Shown here: piece after piece, positions 1 to 10,117 of the stretch
How the letters are laid out: every line of letters starts with the position of its first letter
Numbering within the stretch: the stretch's first letter is position 1
Assembly (NCBI GenBank): GCA_036897095.1
Contig: JAYMSP010001453.1
Coordinates: forward strand, 1 to 31,929
Direction of reading: 5' to 3'
From: Plantago elongata
Taxonomy: Eukaryota > Streptophyta > Magnoliopsida > Lamiales > Plantaginaceae
Length of the DNA stretch: 31,929 nt
The notes under the pieces: model-generated
The model's database searches: none
Seen by the model: only the letters and a program-made list of their open reading frames with translations
What the model was told of the DNA's origin: nothing
Translations under genes and position numbers: made by a program

Positions 1-1
1 G

Positions 2-287
2 GCGAAGACCATATATTTGGTACCTAGAATGGTACTCACACCTTCTGACCTTACCAAGTTTCTTATTAGATTCCATTGAAGATAATTTCTCATATAAGTT
101 TGTAATGCGATGACTACCAACAAGAGTCAAGGACAAACGTTATATAAGGTTGGACTTTATATTCCAAAGTCTGTTTTTAGTCATGGTCAGCTCTATGTGA
201 TTTTTTTCTAGAGCCACAATCAGGAGAGGTCTCAAAATTTTAGCACTGGATGAGGAAGGCAATCCAACATATACAACTATGAACGTT
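2..287 (+). mobile_element. Helitron remnant: C-terminal end of the helicase
   Basis: Read from base 2, the plus strand gives VPRMVLTPSDLTKFLIRFH, then NAMTTNKSQGQTLYKVGLYI and later HGQLYV and GLKILALDEEGNPTYTT. This is the last conserved block of plant Helitron Rep/Pif1-type helicases (the NKSQGQT motif VI region followed by an LSRVTS-like stretch). Stop codons fall within the first 110 bases, so the copy is dead. The reading frame stops abruptly near 287, where an LTR-type element is inserted, and resumes near 1646. The upstream part of the Helitron lies outside the window. Confidence 0.88.
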
Positions 288-756
288 TTACTACCAAACA
301 TCCCACATCGGTTCAAAGTGAAAGGGATGAAGGGTATATATGAAGACCATCACTTTCATATGATATGATGCCTTTTGAGTGATACCAAAAGCAAATATGT
401 GTTGGCTTTAGTCCAAAGCGGACAATATCATACCAACAAGACGTGTGTGTGACATTCATGAGTAACATTATCGGTCCAATGGATTTTGTGTCGACCCATC
501 GGGTCGTTACAAGTGGTGTCCGAACGATATTGTCCGAAATTCCAAGAACTAAGTGGCATGCGGGGCAAAATGCTACACCGTGGGGATGTTGACTGTTGAG
601 AGCCACCTCTTGAGCCCGTACGGACCACCTCTAGAATCATGCACGAATGAGTGGTACCAGGGCAGACTGTACCCACTAAAGCTCGATGAGGACGTCGATA
701 ATTTAAGTGGGGGTAGATTGCAATATCCAACATTCCACATTTGTCTAGAGTGAATG

Positions 757-1035
757 GTATGAGACCTTTGTACTAAAAATATATTTTTCATAATAAAATA
801 ATGTGCGTAACTTAAATATTATATTTATTGAAAAAAAGTAAATAAGTGTGAGCTTTGGCCCAAAACGGACAATATCATACCAACGAGACGTACAGTAAAA
901 ACTCCATACAGTCATATCGTCGGGACTGAAAAAAATATTCTTATAGAGAGTTTATTCCTAAGTAGAGGTTTGTACTAAAAATATATTTTTCATAATAAAA
1001 CAATGTGTGTAACTTAAATATTATATTTATTGAAC
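757..1035. repeat. Two copies of a ~68-bp AT-rich unit
   Basis: The unit containing TTTGTACTAAAAATATATTT occurs at about 762-824 and again at about 970-1035, with few differences. The first copy interrupts the TRIM 3' LTR; the second lies inside the pogo-like MITE. The same short sequence therefore sits in two different hosts within 300 bp, by insertion or by local duplication. Confidence 0.7.
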
Positions 1036-1577
1036 AAAATTTTAAATACTAACTTTTGTGGTAAAATTTTAACATATGTTTCGAAATCCCATAGATCAAC
1101 AAATCTAATAGAAGATGAACTCATCACATCAATTAGATAAGAAGCAGAGGGCAATTCCGGAAGATAATACTACATAAGTAGTAAAATTTTCATGTCAAGA
1201 AGCTTTTCAAACTTAATTGACAAGTTAGCGATATTTTGGGTCTTACTAGAAGGTTCATATATAAATAAAGTACTACTTACACGGAAGCTAAAAGTCAGTC
1301 TTACCACTCAAAAGTTCAAATCACTATCACAAACAACTTTTAGATAAGTAGTTTACATCTTCAATTTCATGTAATGAAAATCATATAGATATAGATAAAA
1401 AATTATTGAATATTAAGTCATTATTACTATACGAAGGTGTAATTACTTAAGGCGGGATCGGATAAAAATCATGGAATATGACAATGTGGAGTTTATTATT
1501 ATTTATAACTGGTCTCAAGTTGGGACCGAAATTTTTTATGACTATAAAGGGTTTATCCTTTTATGGAGTTTTTACTG
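889..1577. mobile_element. pogo/Emigrant-like MITE inside the TRIM 3' LTR
   Basis: Perfect 18-bp terminal inverted repeats, TACAGTAAAAACTCCATA at about 890-907 and its reverse complement near 1559-1576, enclose about 690 bp. The ends read CAGTAAAAACTCC between TA dinucleotides, which fits the TA target duplication and CAGTAAAAC-type ends known for Emigrant/pogo-like plant elements. Inside both ends are GGGAC and TATAGAG/TATAAAG segments typical of that group. No transposase reading frame is present. On both sides the TRIM LTR sequence continues, so this is a later insertion. Confidence 0.72.
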
Positions 1578-1646
1578 TATGTGCGATAGTCATGAGTAAC
1601 CTTGCCGGTCCAATGGGCCGGCTTTCGACCCATTATTGGTCATGTA

Positions 1647-2009
1647 CGTCGTGTAGAAAGAGGTATTTAGAAAGGTTTGAGGTATGTTTTATTATATTGA
1701 CTAAATCTGAGTTTGGATTATCCAAATCTATTATTTTTTATTCAATACTAACCACATTTTTCTCCATCTTTTTGTAGATGATTGTTATTGATTTATCTCC
1801 AATAGTTGTTATATATTGACTATGCGTTCCGTTTTAAATAATTCAATGTATTCAATATTTAAATATTGTAATATGACTTTTCGATCATCTGCTATGTTTT
1901 CTTCTAAATTTAATTCTCATTAAAAATTAAACATGTCGTGGCAACACTACGCAATTTAATTATTATTAAAAATTAAACATGCCGTGGCAACGTTACGGGT
2001 TAGTACTAA
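1647..2009 (+). mobile_element. Helitron 3' terminus, continued after the insertion
   Basis: At 1650 the helicase frame resumes (V-stop-KEVFRKV-stop), completing the usual C-terminus. A 3' tail follows that is similar to 23905-24187. The end has Helitron features: a hairpin (CCGT at 1982-1985 with ACGG at 1995-1998, extendable inward) and CTAA at 2006-2009 followed by T, fitting the CTRR-T terminus. The terminal block with its hairpin-like GTGGCAAC core is duplicated with a 46-bp period (from 1921 and from 1967). Confidence 0.78.
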
Positions 2010-2100
2010 TTTTTATAGAAAGTAAAATTATATTGAAATGTATTTTGAATCATGTTTATCATAAAAAGAGAGAAATAGCCAACAAATTAAATTATACTAT

Positions 2101-2150
2101 AATATTTAGCATGTACATTGATTATAATATTTAGCATGTACATTGATTGG
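2101..2150. repeat. 25-bp tandem duplication
   Basis: AATATTTAGCATGTACATTG plus ATTAT is followed directly by a second copy (2126-2150) that differs only at its last bases. A plain local duplication just after the Helitron end. Confidence 0.9.
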
Positions 2151-2389
2151 AAGTGAATGCAATGTATAAATAGACACACACTTAAATGATGATGAACGGT
2201 TCGAACGCTTACTGTGATTTGGAGCGATTTCCTGGAGAGGTTCTAAACTTGGAGCAGAGTAATTTAGTGACGCATTCGGGAATGGAAGTGGATGATTTTG
2301 GAATGCTTTGTAGTGTACTTGCAGGCTGTTTTTGGAGTATATTTTACCTGTGTCTTGTGACTGACCACAAACTTGGAGCACTGCTGGTT
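2151..2389. other. Short open stretches, no recognisable gene
   Basis: Both strands stay open for 80-90 codons. Neither translation resembles a family I recognise, and overlapping open frames on both strands suggest non-coding sequence or an old transposon fragment. A TATA-like TATAAATAGA occurs near 2166 on the plus strand. Confidence 0.3.
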
Positions 2390-2868
2390 AGGGGTAGGAA
2401 ATGTTGGTTAAAAATCTTAACCGAAACCAACTAATGACCATTAACTTTTTTTTAAACGATTATTAACCATAACTGTTCAACAATCAATCGGTTACAATCG
2501 TAACCAACCTGATTTAACGTTACGATTACAGTTAAAAGCCGTTTTATTTTTTTGTTGAAACGTACAATGTGTTTTTATTTATGTAAAAAAATATTTTTTT
2601 GCGAAAAATATAATATTTTGCGAGAAAAATAATATTTTGCGAGAAAAATAATTTTTTGCGGAAAATAATTTTTCAATCTTTTGCGAAAAAAATAATATTT
2701 CACCTCGAGTAAGAAAGAATTTTAAAAAACGACCAATAACCTAAACCTATGTTTATTTTCGATTACGGTTATGATTACGATTATTATTAACTGGTTATGA
2801 TTATGATTATAACCTAAATCAGAATAGTGGTTATGGTTAAAATTTTTAACCACCATTTCCATCCCGTG
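2388..2868. mobile_element. hAT-like non-autonomous element
   Basis: The left end (about 2391-2421, GGGTAGGAAATG... ending TTAACC) matches the reverse complement of the right end (about 2836-2866, ending CCATTTCCATCCC) over about 30 bases with few mismatches. Ends of the TAGGGATGGAAATGG kind are typical of plant hAT elements. Each end carries its own small palindrome (GGTTAA...TTAACC), and the interior is rich in GGTTA/TAACC motifs. A convincing 8-bp target duplication is not visible. There is no transposase. Confidence 0.6.
2596..2705. repeat. Degenerate minisatellite, ~20-bp unit
   Basis: About four to five copies of a TTTTGCGAGAAAAATAATAT-like unit lie in a row inside the hAT-like element, with length variation between copies. 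Confidence 0.8.
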
Positions 2869-2869
2869 C

Positions 2870-3850
2870 TTTATGGGTTCCCTCTTAATACAATTTAATC
2901 TTCTTAAGAAGAAAAAAGAAAGTCATCTTAGACCCTTTTATTGAAGTCATCTGCATCTGGTCTGGGCAAACAGGACGCTAAAAGGTATCGAGATATAATT
3001 GTAACGTACCATAATTTCAAGTTAAATTTAAAGAGTTTAAAAGAGCTAGTAACATTATTCATACAAACAAGGTGCACCTTTTTCTTGAAAACTACACATA
3101 CGAACTTCAAGGTTAAACGCTTTTTATCTAAAACAATCTTGCAATCTTATGATGAGTGACCAACTAAGAAGTATACCGATTTGTGTACGAGTGAGGACAA
3201 AGTTTGTAGGAAATGACATGTGATCATTAGTAGTCCGGATCGGTACATATTAATTTAGATATAAACTGTACATTTTATCATTATAATTTGTACACCTTTC
3301 TTATTCTTAATTTTAATTTAACTTCACAACCTTAAAATGTAAATGTTTTAGTGATTAATATTATTGTAAAGTATTGAGAAGATCTAGAAAATACTTTACG
3401 CGCGTATGTATGACATTTTTTAGTATTGAGTAAGATAAAATACCAGGGAGAACTGCGCAACTAAGTAATGTGTAACATCACCGGTCAGCCTGGTTCATAT
3501 GGTTAGATCGCTACACTTTATATGAGATTACTATGATACAAATAAGGAGTTTTGACTCAGATATATAAGTACGATAAATTGCATTATTGTGTAAAAGAAA
3601 TAATTTGAATTGGATTTGCCTATACAGACACATCTCATTCCAAAGTCCAAGTCTGAGTTAAAAACCTTTTTTAGTTTGTATAGGTGCTTTTTGTATTTGT
3701 ATTTTGTTGGATCAATTTACAGTCTGTAGAACCAAAACTTCAAGAAATCAGATCATCTGGTATAACTTATAAGAATAAGAACCAGCCAAAATCTCAACTT
3801 AGTCGATGCAGCTCTACAGTAAATAACTCTCTCCGGTAACCCAACTCATC
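2870..3850. other. Gene-free spacer downstream of SRP68
   Basis: AT-rich sequence. The short open frames (for example 2941-3159) have no family resemblance and overlap on both strands. The part nearest 3850 probably contains the SRP68 3' UTR and polyadenylation region, but no clear end can be set. Confidence 0.4.
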
Positions 3851-3858
3851 TACGTAGT

Positions 3859-3949
3859 TATGAATCCCCTAGATTCTTTCTTCATTCTATTTTCGAGCGA
3901 AAAAACCCATGAATCCCCTAGACTCTTTCTTCATTCTATTTTCGAGCGC
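3859..3949. repeat. 49-bp tandem duplication across the SRP68 stop codon
   Basis: The block beginning ATGAATCCCCTAGA (plus strand, 3859) is repeated 49 bp on at 3908, with one or two differences. On the minus strand the upstream copy encodes LENRMKKESRGFMGFF; the second copy is read in a shifted frame and gives ARK-stop. Read in the original frame, the second copy would give NRMKKESRGF followed by ITT-stop. Confidence 0.92.
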
Positions 3950-6900
3950 GGGGAACTCAATCGAGTTGTATGGGAGATCAATAACAATCGGGTTACGAGG
4001 AACCGACTGGAAGGTAGGTGGGAAGGCTTCAATACGTGGAATTGACTTTGTAGCGGGGTCACCCACACATGATTCGTATTCATCCAGTTTCTCCAGGAGC
4101 AATTTCTCGAGCTGAAACAAACGCAGACCAGAATATGAGAAGGGTGTAATAAAAACATGCAAAAAACACCATAATAGGAGTTGTTTGTCTCTCCTGTGCA
4201 CATAAATGCGAAAAAGACCAAAACCTGCAAAGTACAAACATACCTTCTTATCATTTGCAGTTAAGGCTATACTCGACATCCTTTTTGAAAGATTTTCAGG
4301 GGCCTTCTCTTCCTCCATAATCCCGGTTGCGTGCTCTATACAGCTGTTGGTTCGACAATCATTATGAAGCATTTTCAACTCCTTAATCATAACCTGCTAC
4401 AGAAATGGAAACAAGATAAGAGGGCCACAAAGGAAGTTAAAGGAATTCACAATGTTCTTTAATTCCACTAGACAGTGCGTTACTTGTACCAAGAATAAAG
4501 AATGCTAATACACTTTTCATACATAATCTCTACAACTGAATTGTAATCTCAGCAGCCAAGCTCCTTATTGTCGAGTAATAAGCTCTCTTAAGTGAAGTAA
4601 GAGTAGTTTAACTAGACTTGCAAAATTGGGACTCTGGAAGTTGCAATGGAACTCAACATGAGGCAGGTCTGATGAAGGAAACAAAGAGCACATGCTATCA
4701 CATACCTGATTAGTGCTGTTCAGACCCTGGAGTTTCTTAAGAGATGTGTCCACGACTGAGCGAGCTCGGCTGAACAAAGCATATGCTTCGGCTCTCTTTC
4801 CAGCCAAACTGTAGGATTTTGCCAAGTAGAAGCACCTGCAAAAGTTGGAAACTATCATTTAGTGAACTGTACGCGAATCCCAAAAAAGATAAGCATGCTA
4901 TCATTTTACAGGGATTAGTGATTAATCACATTATACTGTAAAATGAGCTGAAAGATTTTTTTTTTATCTAGAAACGATAAGTGGGAAATACAAGAGGCTA
5001 ACCTTTCTGCTCGAAACACGTAACTTTTGAGATCACACTCCTCTACAAAGACGACTTCTTCTGGTTTTCTATCTCTTCCTGAACTAACCAAATCCATAAG
5101 ATCAGCAGTATTCTGCATGAAAAGAGAAAAGACTGCTTTAGATGTCATAATATGTTGCAGTGTGGCATAAACTCAAGAGCAATGCAATCTACACAACTTG
5201 CACCTGTAGAAGAAGATCATACAACCGGACGAGTTCTTCGGGCTTTGAGACCTTCTCGTTCTTGTCTTCACGGACTTTGCAGAGTTTACCTTTTACAATA
5301 CTCACCAACAACTGGTTCCGCTTGATGGTTTTCTGCCCCAAGACAGCCCCAATGGCTTTATCAAGGCCACTCAAATCGTCTTTCACGGTTTCAGAATTAC
5401 CTGTGTTAGCCTAAAGCAATAAAGCAGTTCAATAGGATTCAATAACAATAGATAACGCATGGGAGAGGGAGAGAGACGGAAAGCTTACCAAGTCATTTCT
5501 TAGGGAGCTTCTTGCTTCGCTGTAAGCAGCAAAGATTTTGTCAAATATGGCTAGTTTTTTCTCTGCAGGAAGAGAATCTGCAGCTGGACCATTGATATCT
5601 TTCTCTAGCTCCTGGGCTGTCGTAATTAGCCATGCAAAGTAAAGCTTCAGAATAAACACACGCAGTTTTCCGTGTTCATTTTAAAAAATGGATCCAGACT
5701 CCAGAGGCATTCACAATATAGCAGCAAGATGGAATAAAGGGTTGTCATCTTCAGTCATACAAAACACAGCTGGAGAATGGGTACATGCAGTTTTGCATAC
5801 AGCATAATCATGTGTAAAGTCAAAACGAAAAAACATAATGCATCCAAATTCATGCATATACAGCCGCAAGGCGCAAAAAGGAAACAGTGAGCCATGTATT
5901 CAGCCTCACACTACTATGAAGAGCCTAGTCTAAATAACATTGGTTCTCTAAGGCAATAAGAAATTTAAAAAAAAACACAAGTGATAAAAACAAAATGGGC
6001 AGCAAATAGTGTATATTGGATTAAATGTAACTAGAAAATATTGTAAAATACAATATATCACAATGATCTAGAACGAACAACTTTCTAATCACTATATTAA
6101 TGTACAGGGGCAGCTACAAAGACACAAGGTTGAAATCACCAAGCAAAATCGCATGAAAGGATAACTTGTATCATATCCATCTGGTGCATTCTAAAGTACA
6201 CGACCTCCCTTTTTTTGGTGTCCCAGAAATTACCAACTCCTAAAATGGAAAGTGCACATATTAATATCATTCCATCCCACCACCATCTACTCTCAATTCT
6301 TTATTCATACTCACTAAACAATACACCACTCACAACCATACTTGCAAATTTTACTAATTCTTAAATCAATACTCCAGTTTTCTTAATTTATGTGACCAGG
6401 CCGTTTTATGTGAATTCTGGTAGAACGGATGGAATATTCATATCAATTTGGTTTGACATCCTGGCAGCCAGCTATATAAATAAACAGCGTACAAGTATCT
6501 AAAACTCATATAAATAACTAGATACCATTAAAACATGGCCATCCAAATACATCAAAGAAATTAAGCTGCACAATGGACTAGCAAAATTATATTTGTCCGA
6601 GTTAGCTTAGCTGCCCCAACCAAAGGTGACAAACCATTCTAAATACTTAACATCATCGAGAAGAAAAGTGAAGGCAGGGAAAAAGGAACAACTTCAGCAG
6701 ACCAAAGAAATTTGGGCCATGATGAAAAAAAACGTGATTCTGACCTTTGAGTATGAAGACACGAGTTTTTGCATTAGAAATGGGAAATCTTCGACCAAGC
6801 CAGTGAAATTCAGTCATAGATGCAGCTTGCTGAGATCGAGCCTCGGCCATGGCAGCCTGAAAATTATGACGAACCAAGATAAGAAGGATAAATTTAGAGC

Positions 6901-9737
6901 CATGGCCACCACAGTTGCCACAACCAGGATATACTCTATGTTGATCTTTTCCCCTTTCAAACACTAAATTGGGTCCCTGAATGAATATCAGAAACCATGT
7001 GGCCATGATTGCGTACCCTACAAGATGGGGGCAACAGTTGCATGCACAATCACATCATGATTTGTGGCACTCTGTAACACAGGGATTGGAACTCACCTCC
7101 AGTTTAGCTTTAAAAAGGTCCAGGGCTGGGCCTTCCATTTCTCCGATTTGGACTAGATCAGATGTCTGAAGATTTGACTCGCCTAATTTGTGCTCACAAT
7201 AATGTATGCTAGGCCGAAGCTCTTCGACTCGTTCCCGACATAAAACTTGGTTCTCTAGATCCCCATACTTTCCAAGTTCATCATAAACAGCCTTAACAAA
7301 ATCAAGGAGGTAAACAAACTTGAAATACACACAAGGTTTGCCATACATGTATGGAGCAGTCTCTACCAAGCAAACAGAACAGGCAAAAGAGGAGACACCC
7401 AGAAAAAAAAGGAGAATTTTGGGAAGTTTCACTTCCATCTATATAAGAAATACTCCCCTCCCCCCTCCCGATTACGGTTGTGCCATTCTATTCCCATGAT
7501 TTTTTGTGAGAAATGGTAAAAAATGAAGATAAGCTAAAAAAATGAAATTTCGAGTGCTATTCTATGAGAAGATTTGATAAAATAATGGGAATTTTAATTG
7601 GTTTGGGTAAAAACTTGGTTATAATTCATTAAATGGGAAGTAGTTTCTAGGACCGCCTAGAAGGCACAATGACACATTTGTAATTGGACGGAGGGAGTAT
7701 ACATTTTATGAACTACAAGCATTTCGTTATAATTGAAACACACCTGGCACTTTTGAAACTCTTCAGTGCAATTTCCCAACTCTGCTCTTGTTCAAATAAC
7801 AAACTTCCTTTCATGTACGAGTCATAAGCCTGGACATAATGCGCCAAAAGATGCTTAATACAATATTTACATAATACGTTAAATGCAACAGCCATGACCA
7901 ACATTTTAATGCATTCTAGATAATAAAGCATGACAGTCTAACAGATTGATGATCAAGGGATCTTGATAGCCTACACAGGAAGATGTTTATAAAATATTTC
8001 CATAATTAAAAAGCAACAAATATGATCAATCCTTAACGCATTCTAATAATTTCGATGAGCTAGTGAGAAACAAAAAGAGATGAAAGGTTGTCAAGGAATT
8101 TTAAGCAAAGCAAGGACCATTGAATAAAATGATACAAAATAGAAGGAACAGTTTATTATACAGGATGGGAAAAGACCCTGAGCTTTATTAATAACCCCCA
8201 GAGTAAAAACTTATGCTGAATGTTTTCTCTTAGACCAATGATGGGGATTTCCACAATACCAAGTAGAAACATGATAATAAATCAATTGGTTAGAAGTGAT
8301 TATAAGACCCATGACACCGAACAAGTAAAAGATGCGAGATTAGATGCCAGAGACCTAAAGAACGCAGCTAGCTGTGAAACAGTCAAGTCTAGATCAATTT
8401 TGATGCTCATGCTTCTTATCATAATATTGTCATAATAAGTTTATACCAATAACAGCATCATCATAGATCCAGAAGGCAAAATTGTCAAGAATTCTCCAAT
8501 CATTTTTTTCAAAAGGTACTTCAACACAGTAAGTTGCTAAAAGTAGGTTTGTGCAGAGATGATCTAGATATATTAACAGTAAAGTAATACATGCCGACAT
8601 ACAGGACGCACAACTACCAAGGCATGCTAAGCAAGTAACAATAAAGATGGTTTAATAAAGCAACTAATACCGGTAGTCAAGTACAAACTACTGACCCACC
8701 TCTGCCTCCAATGATGTTCTTGAATCTCCTTTAATGGCGCACAACTCTTGGAAGAGAGTAGACCATTTGACTGCCTTTCTCAGCCTACCAATGAGGTAGC
8801 TTCTCTGGCGGGCATTTGGACCATCTGGCAATGTCTTCTTTTCCATTGCATGGCTCCATGCCCTTTCAGCCATATATAAGACCAAATGAAGAAACCTATT
8901 CCAAGCACATTGCAAATATCAGGAAAGACATTGTCATTGGCTAATGCTTCAACCAAACTCTGGTTCACCCGAAGTTTTCAAAACAACCGAATATGCATTG
9001 TTCATTCTTTTTCCTACTAGTTCAGTGGCTGTGTCACACATGGTCATTGGACATTTGGCTATTTTTCTACTAGTTATGGTTGTGTCACACATGGTCATTG
9101 GCTAATTCATTTTATATTATTTAGCCACTGACCATGATAATCAATCTATCAACTGAGATGATACTAAAGCACTCCACCTACATTCAACTAATTAACATAG
9201 GAATTCACACATATCCTCCAATTTTTGGAGAAAAGAATTACTACGAACCTGACTTCCGTCACTGTATCCGCATTAATGCCCCTCTTCGTATACTTCCCAC
9301 GCCCATGCTTGAATTTCAGTGACTTGTAGAGCCTCCGCAGCCTCGCGGTGCAGTACCTCCTAAAATCTCAATATCGGTATACCTCATCTAAGATTATCAA
9401 CATCCTCTTCATATCAAAGAGCTAAGTATAATACATATTCATCAAAGCAAAACCTAAAACCACTAAATCGCAATAAGAAAAAAGAAATGGAATCACATTC
9501 ATACCGATAACGAGCATAATCACCAAAACGCAGTCCATGCTGCATTTGAGCAGATTTCAACAGCTGCAAAACTGCAACACAAACAACATTCAAACAAGGA
9601 GTCCGAGCAAACAATCGTAACAAGCAAAAGAGTCCATGAAAGCTACCATTGATCGGGAATTTAGGTCCGTTGATCTGATCAGTTGGATTGGAGTCATCGA
9701 TTTCCATCGCAGCTACATCGTTGTTTCCTTTCGCCAT
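3887..9737 (-). CDS. SRP68: Signal recognition particle 68-kDa protein (SRP68)
   Basis: SRP68 pairs with SRP72 on the SRP RNA in the cytosolic particle that targets secretory proteins to the ER. Thirteen exons (minus strand): 9737-9647, 9571-9505, 9359-9249, 8895-8700, 7829-7744, 7291-7097, 6856-6745, 5616-5489, 5410-5204, 5112-5003, 4835-4706, 4393-4244, 4111-3887, about 602 residues, the usual plant length. Family blocks seen: QMQHGLRFGDYARYRRYC and the basic LRRLYKSLKFKHGRGKY near residues 35-75 (RNA-binding end), YGDLENQVLCRERVEEL, QIGEMEGPALDLFKAKLE, SLPAEKKLAIFDKIF, KPEELVRLYDLLLQ, CFYLAKSYSLAGKRAEAYAL, SCIEHATGIMEEEKAPENLS and PRNPIVIDLPYNSIEFPALE (SRP72-binding end). Every junction keeps frame except exon 5/6, one base short with the best splice sites. 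The C-terminus is altered by a tandem duplication. The start is the first ATG, in MAKGNNDVAAMEIDD. Confidence 0.95.
5617..6744 (-). other. SRP68 intron 7 (1.1 kb)
   Basis: The longest intron of SRP68, between the exon ending CTCAAAG and the exon starting CCCAGGAGCT. It contains a degraded Stowaway-type element; the rest shows no further features. Confidence 0.8.
6198..6435. mobile_element. Stowaway-like MITE in SRP68 intron 7
   Basis: The left end, TACACGACCTCCCTTTTTTT, and right end, AGAACGGATGGAATATT, are degraded forms of the CTCCCTCCGT/ACGGAGGGAG inverted ends of plant Stowaway (Tc1/mariner) MITEs. The interior includes TGTCCCAGAAATTACCAACTC. The length of about 240 bp fits the class. 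Both ends are mutated, so this is an old copy. Confidence 0.6.
7449..7702. mobile_element. Stowaway-like MITE in SRP68 intron 5
   Basis: It starts TACTCCCCTCCC near 7451 and ends GGACGGAGGGAGTATA near 7701, which are good Stowaway inverted ends with TA at both borders. The length is about 250 bp with no coding sequence. It sits in the same intron whose splice sites fail to keep the SRP68 frame, about 42 bases inside the donor. Confidence 0.78.
7930..8690. other. SRP68 intron 4 interior
   Basis: Part of the intron between exons 4 and 5 (8699-7830). AT-rich, with no element or reading frame that I recognise; the plus-strand open frame at 8220-8435 looks incidental. Confidence 0.6.
9010..9102. 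repeat. 51-bp tandem duplication in SRP68 intron 3
   Basis: Two units share CTACTAGTT and TGTGTCACACATGGTCATTGG, starting near 9015 and 9066, separated by about 51 bp. Confidence 0.8.
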
Positions 9738-9879
9738 TGGATTGAGAACTCTTTGACAGTCGAACGGTGGTGAGAGAGTGGTGGAGATTCTCCGGTTGAA
9801 AAACCGGCGGAGGATTATCGGAAAATTGGGTTGCTTCAGGTTGTGACGTTGAACAGATTTCTGTGTTGGGTTGGTATTC

Positions 9880-10020
9880 AGATTTCAGGCTTACACTTGT
9901 CGAGACTTGGTGCAGCTCGACTGCTCGAGCAACAAAGTTTAGAGGGCTCGTTTATACTCAGACTTGGCTCGTTCGACCCTATAACTAGAGAGGTTAGGCT
10001 TCGTTTGGTTCGCATGAGGT
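9880..10020. other. GCTCG-rich repeat fragment upstream of SRP68
   Basis: Repeated CTCGAGC, GCTCGACTG and TTGGCTCG motifs resemble the GAGCTCGGCTCG-type repeats scattered in plant genomes. A related stretch occurs at 20278-20350. It may be a transposon fragment; the class is not determined. Confidence 0.35.
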
Positions 10021-10117
10021 TAGGCTTCATTTTGAGCTTTAAAATATAAAATCGAATTTGGCATGTTAGGGTTAAAGAAGGGGCTAGAGGGGCTTTAATT
10101 TCGGTTTGGTTTATTTA

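Larger units (their letters stand above)
288..1646 (+). mobile_element. TRIM-like LTR retroelement inserted in the Helitron
   Basis: A short LTR element without coding capacity. The 5' LTR runs from about 288 to 511 and carries a CCCACATCGG motif near its start. TGGTGTCCGAAC at 514-525 resembles the initiator-Met primer binding site (TGGTATCAGAGC, 9 of 12 bases). A purine-rich tract ends at 718 and the 3' LTR begins TG at 719. The 3' LTR repeats the 5' LTR in pieces: 719-760, 840-890 (GCGGACAATATCATACCAAC in the 5' copy, one base different here) and 1577-1646. It is broken by two insertions. Flanks ACGTT (283-287) and ACGTC (1646-1650) look like a decayed 5-bp target duplication. There is no gag or pol. 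Confidence 0.72.

Noticed and set aside
428-791. Three overlapping 66-101-codon frames in the TRIM-like element
   Set aside because: They cover the LTR, primer-binding and internal region on both strands; no gag, pol or other protein similarity.
2106-2434. Overlapping 80-90-codon frames on both strands
   Set aside because: Open frames on both strands with no family resemblance; the DNA next to them is repeats.
4670-4690. CTGATGA followed by GGAAAC in an SRP68 intron, resembling a hammerhead ribozyme core
   Set aside because: There is no room for stem II between the two motifs and no flanking stems pair.
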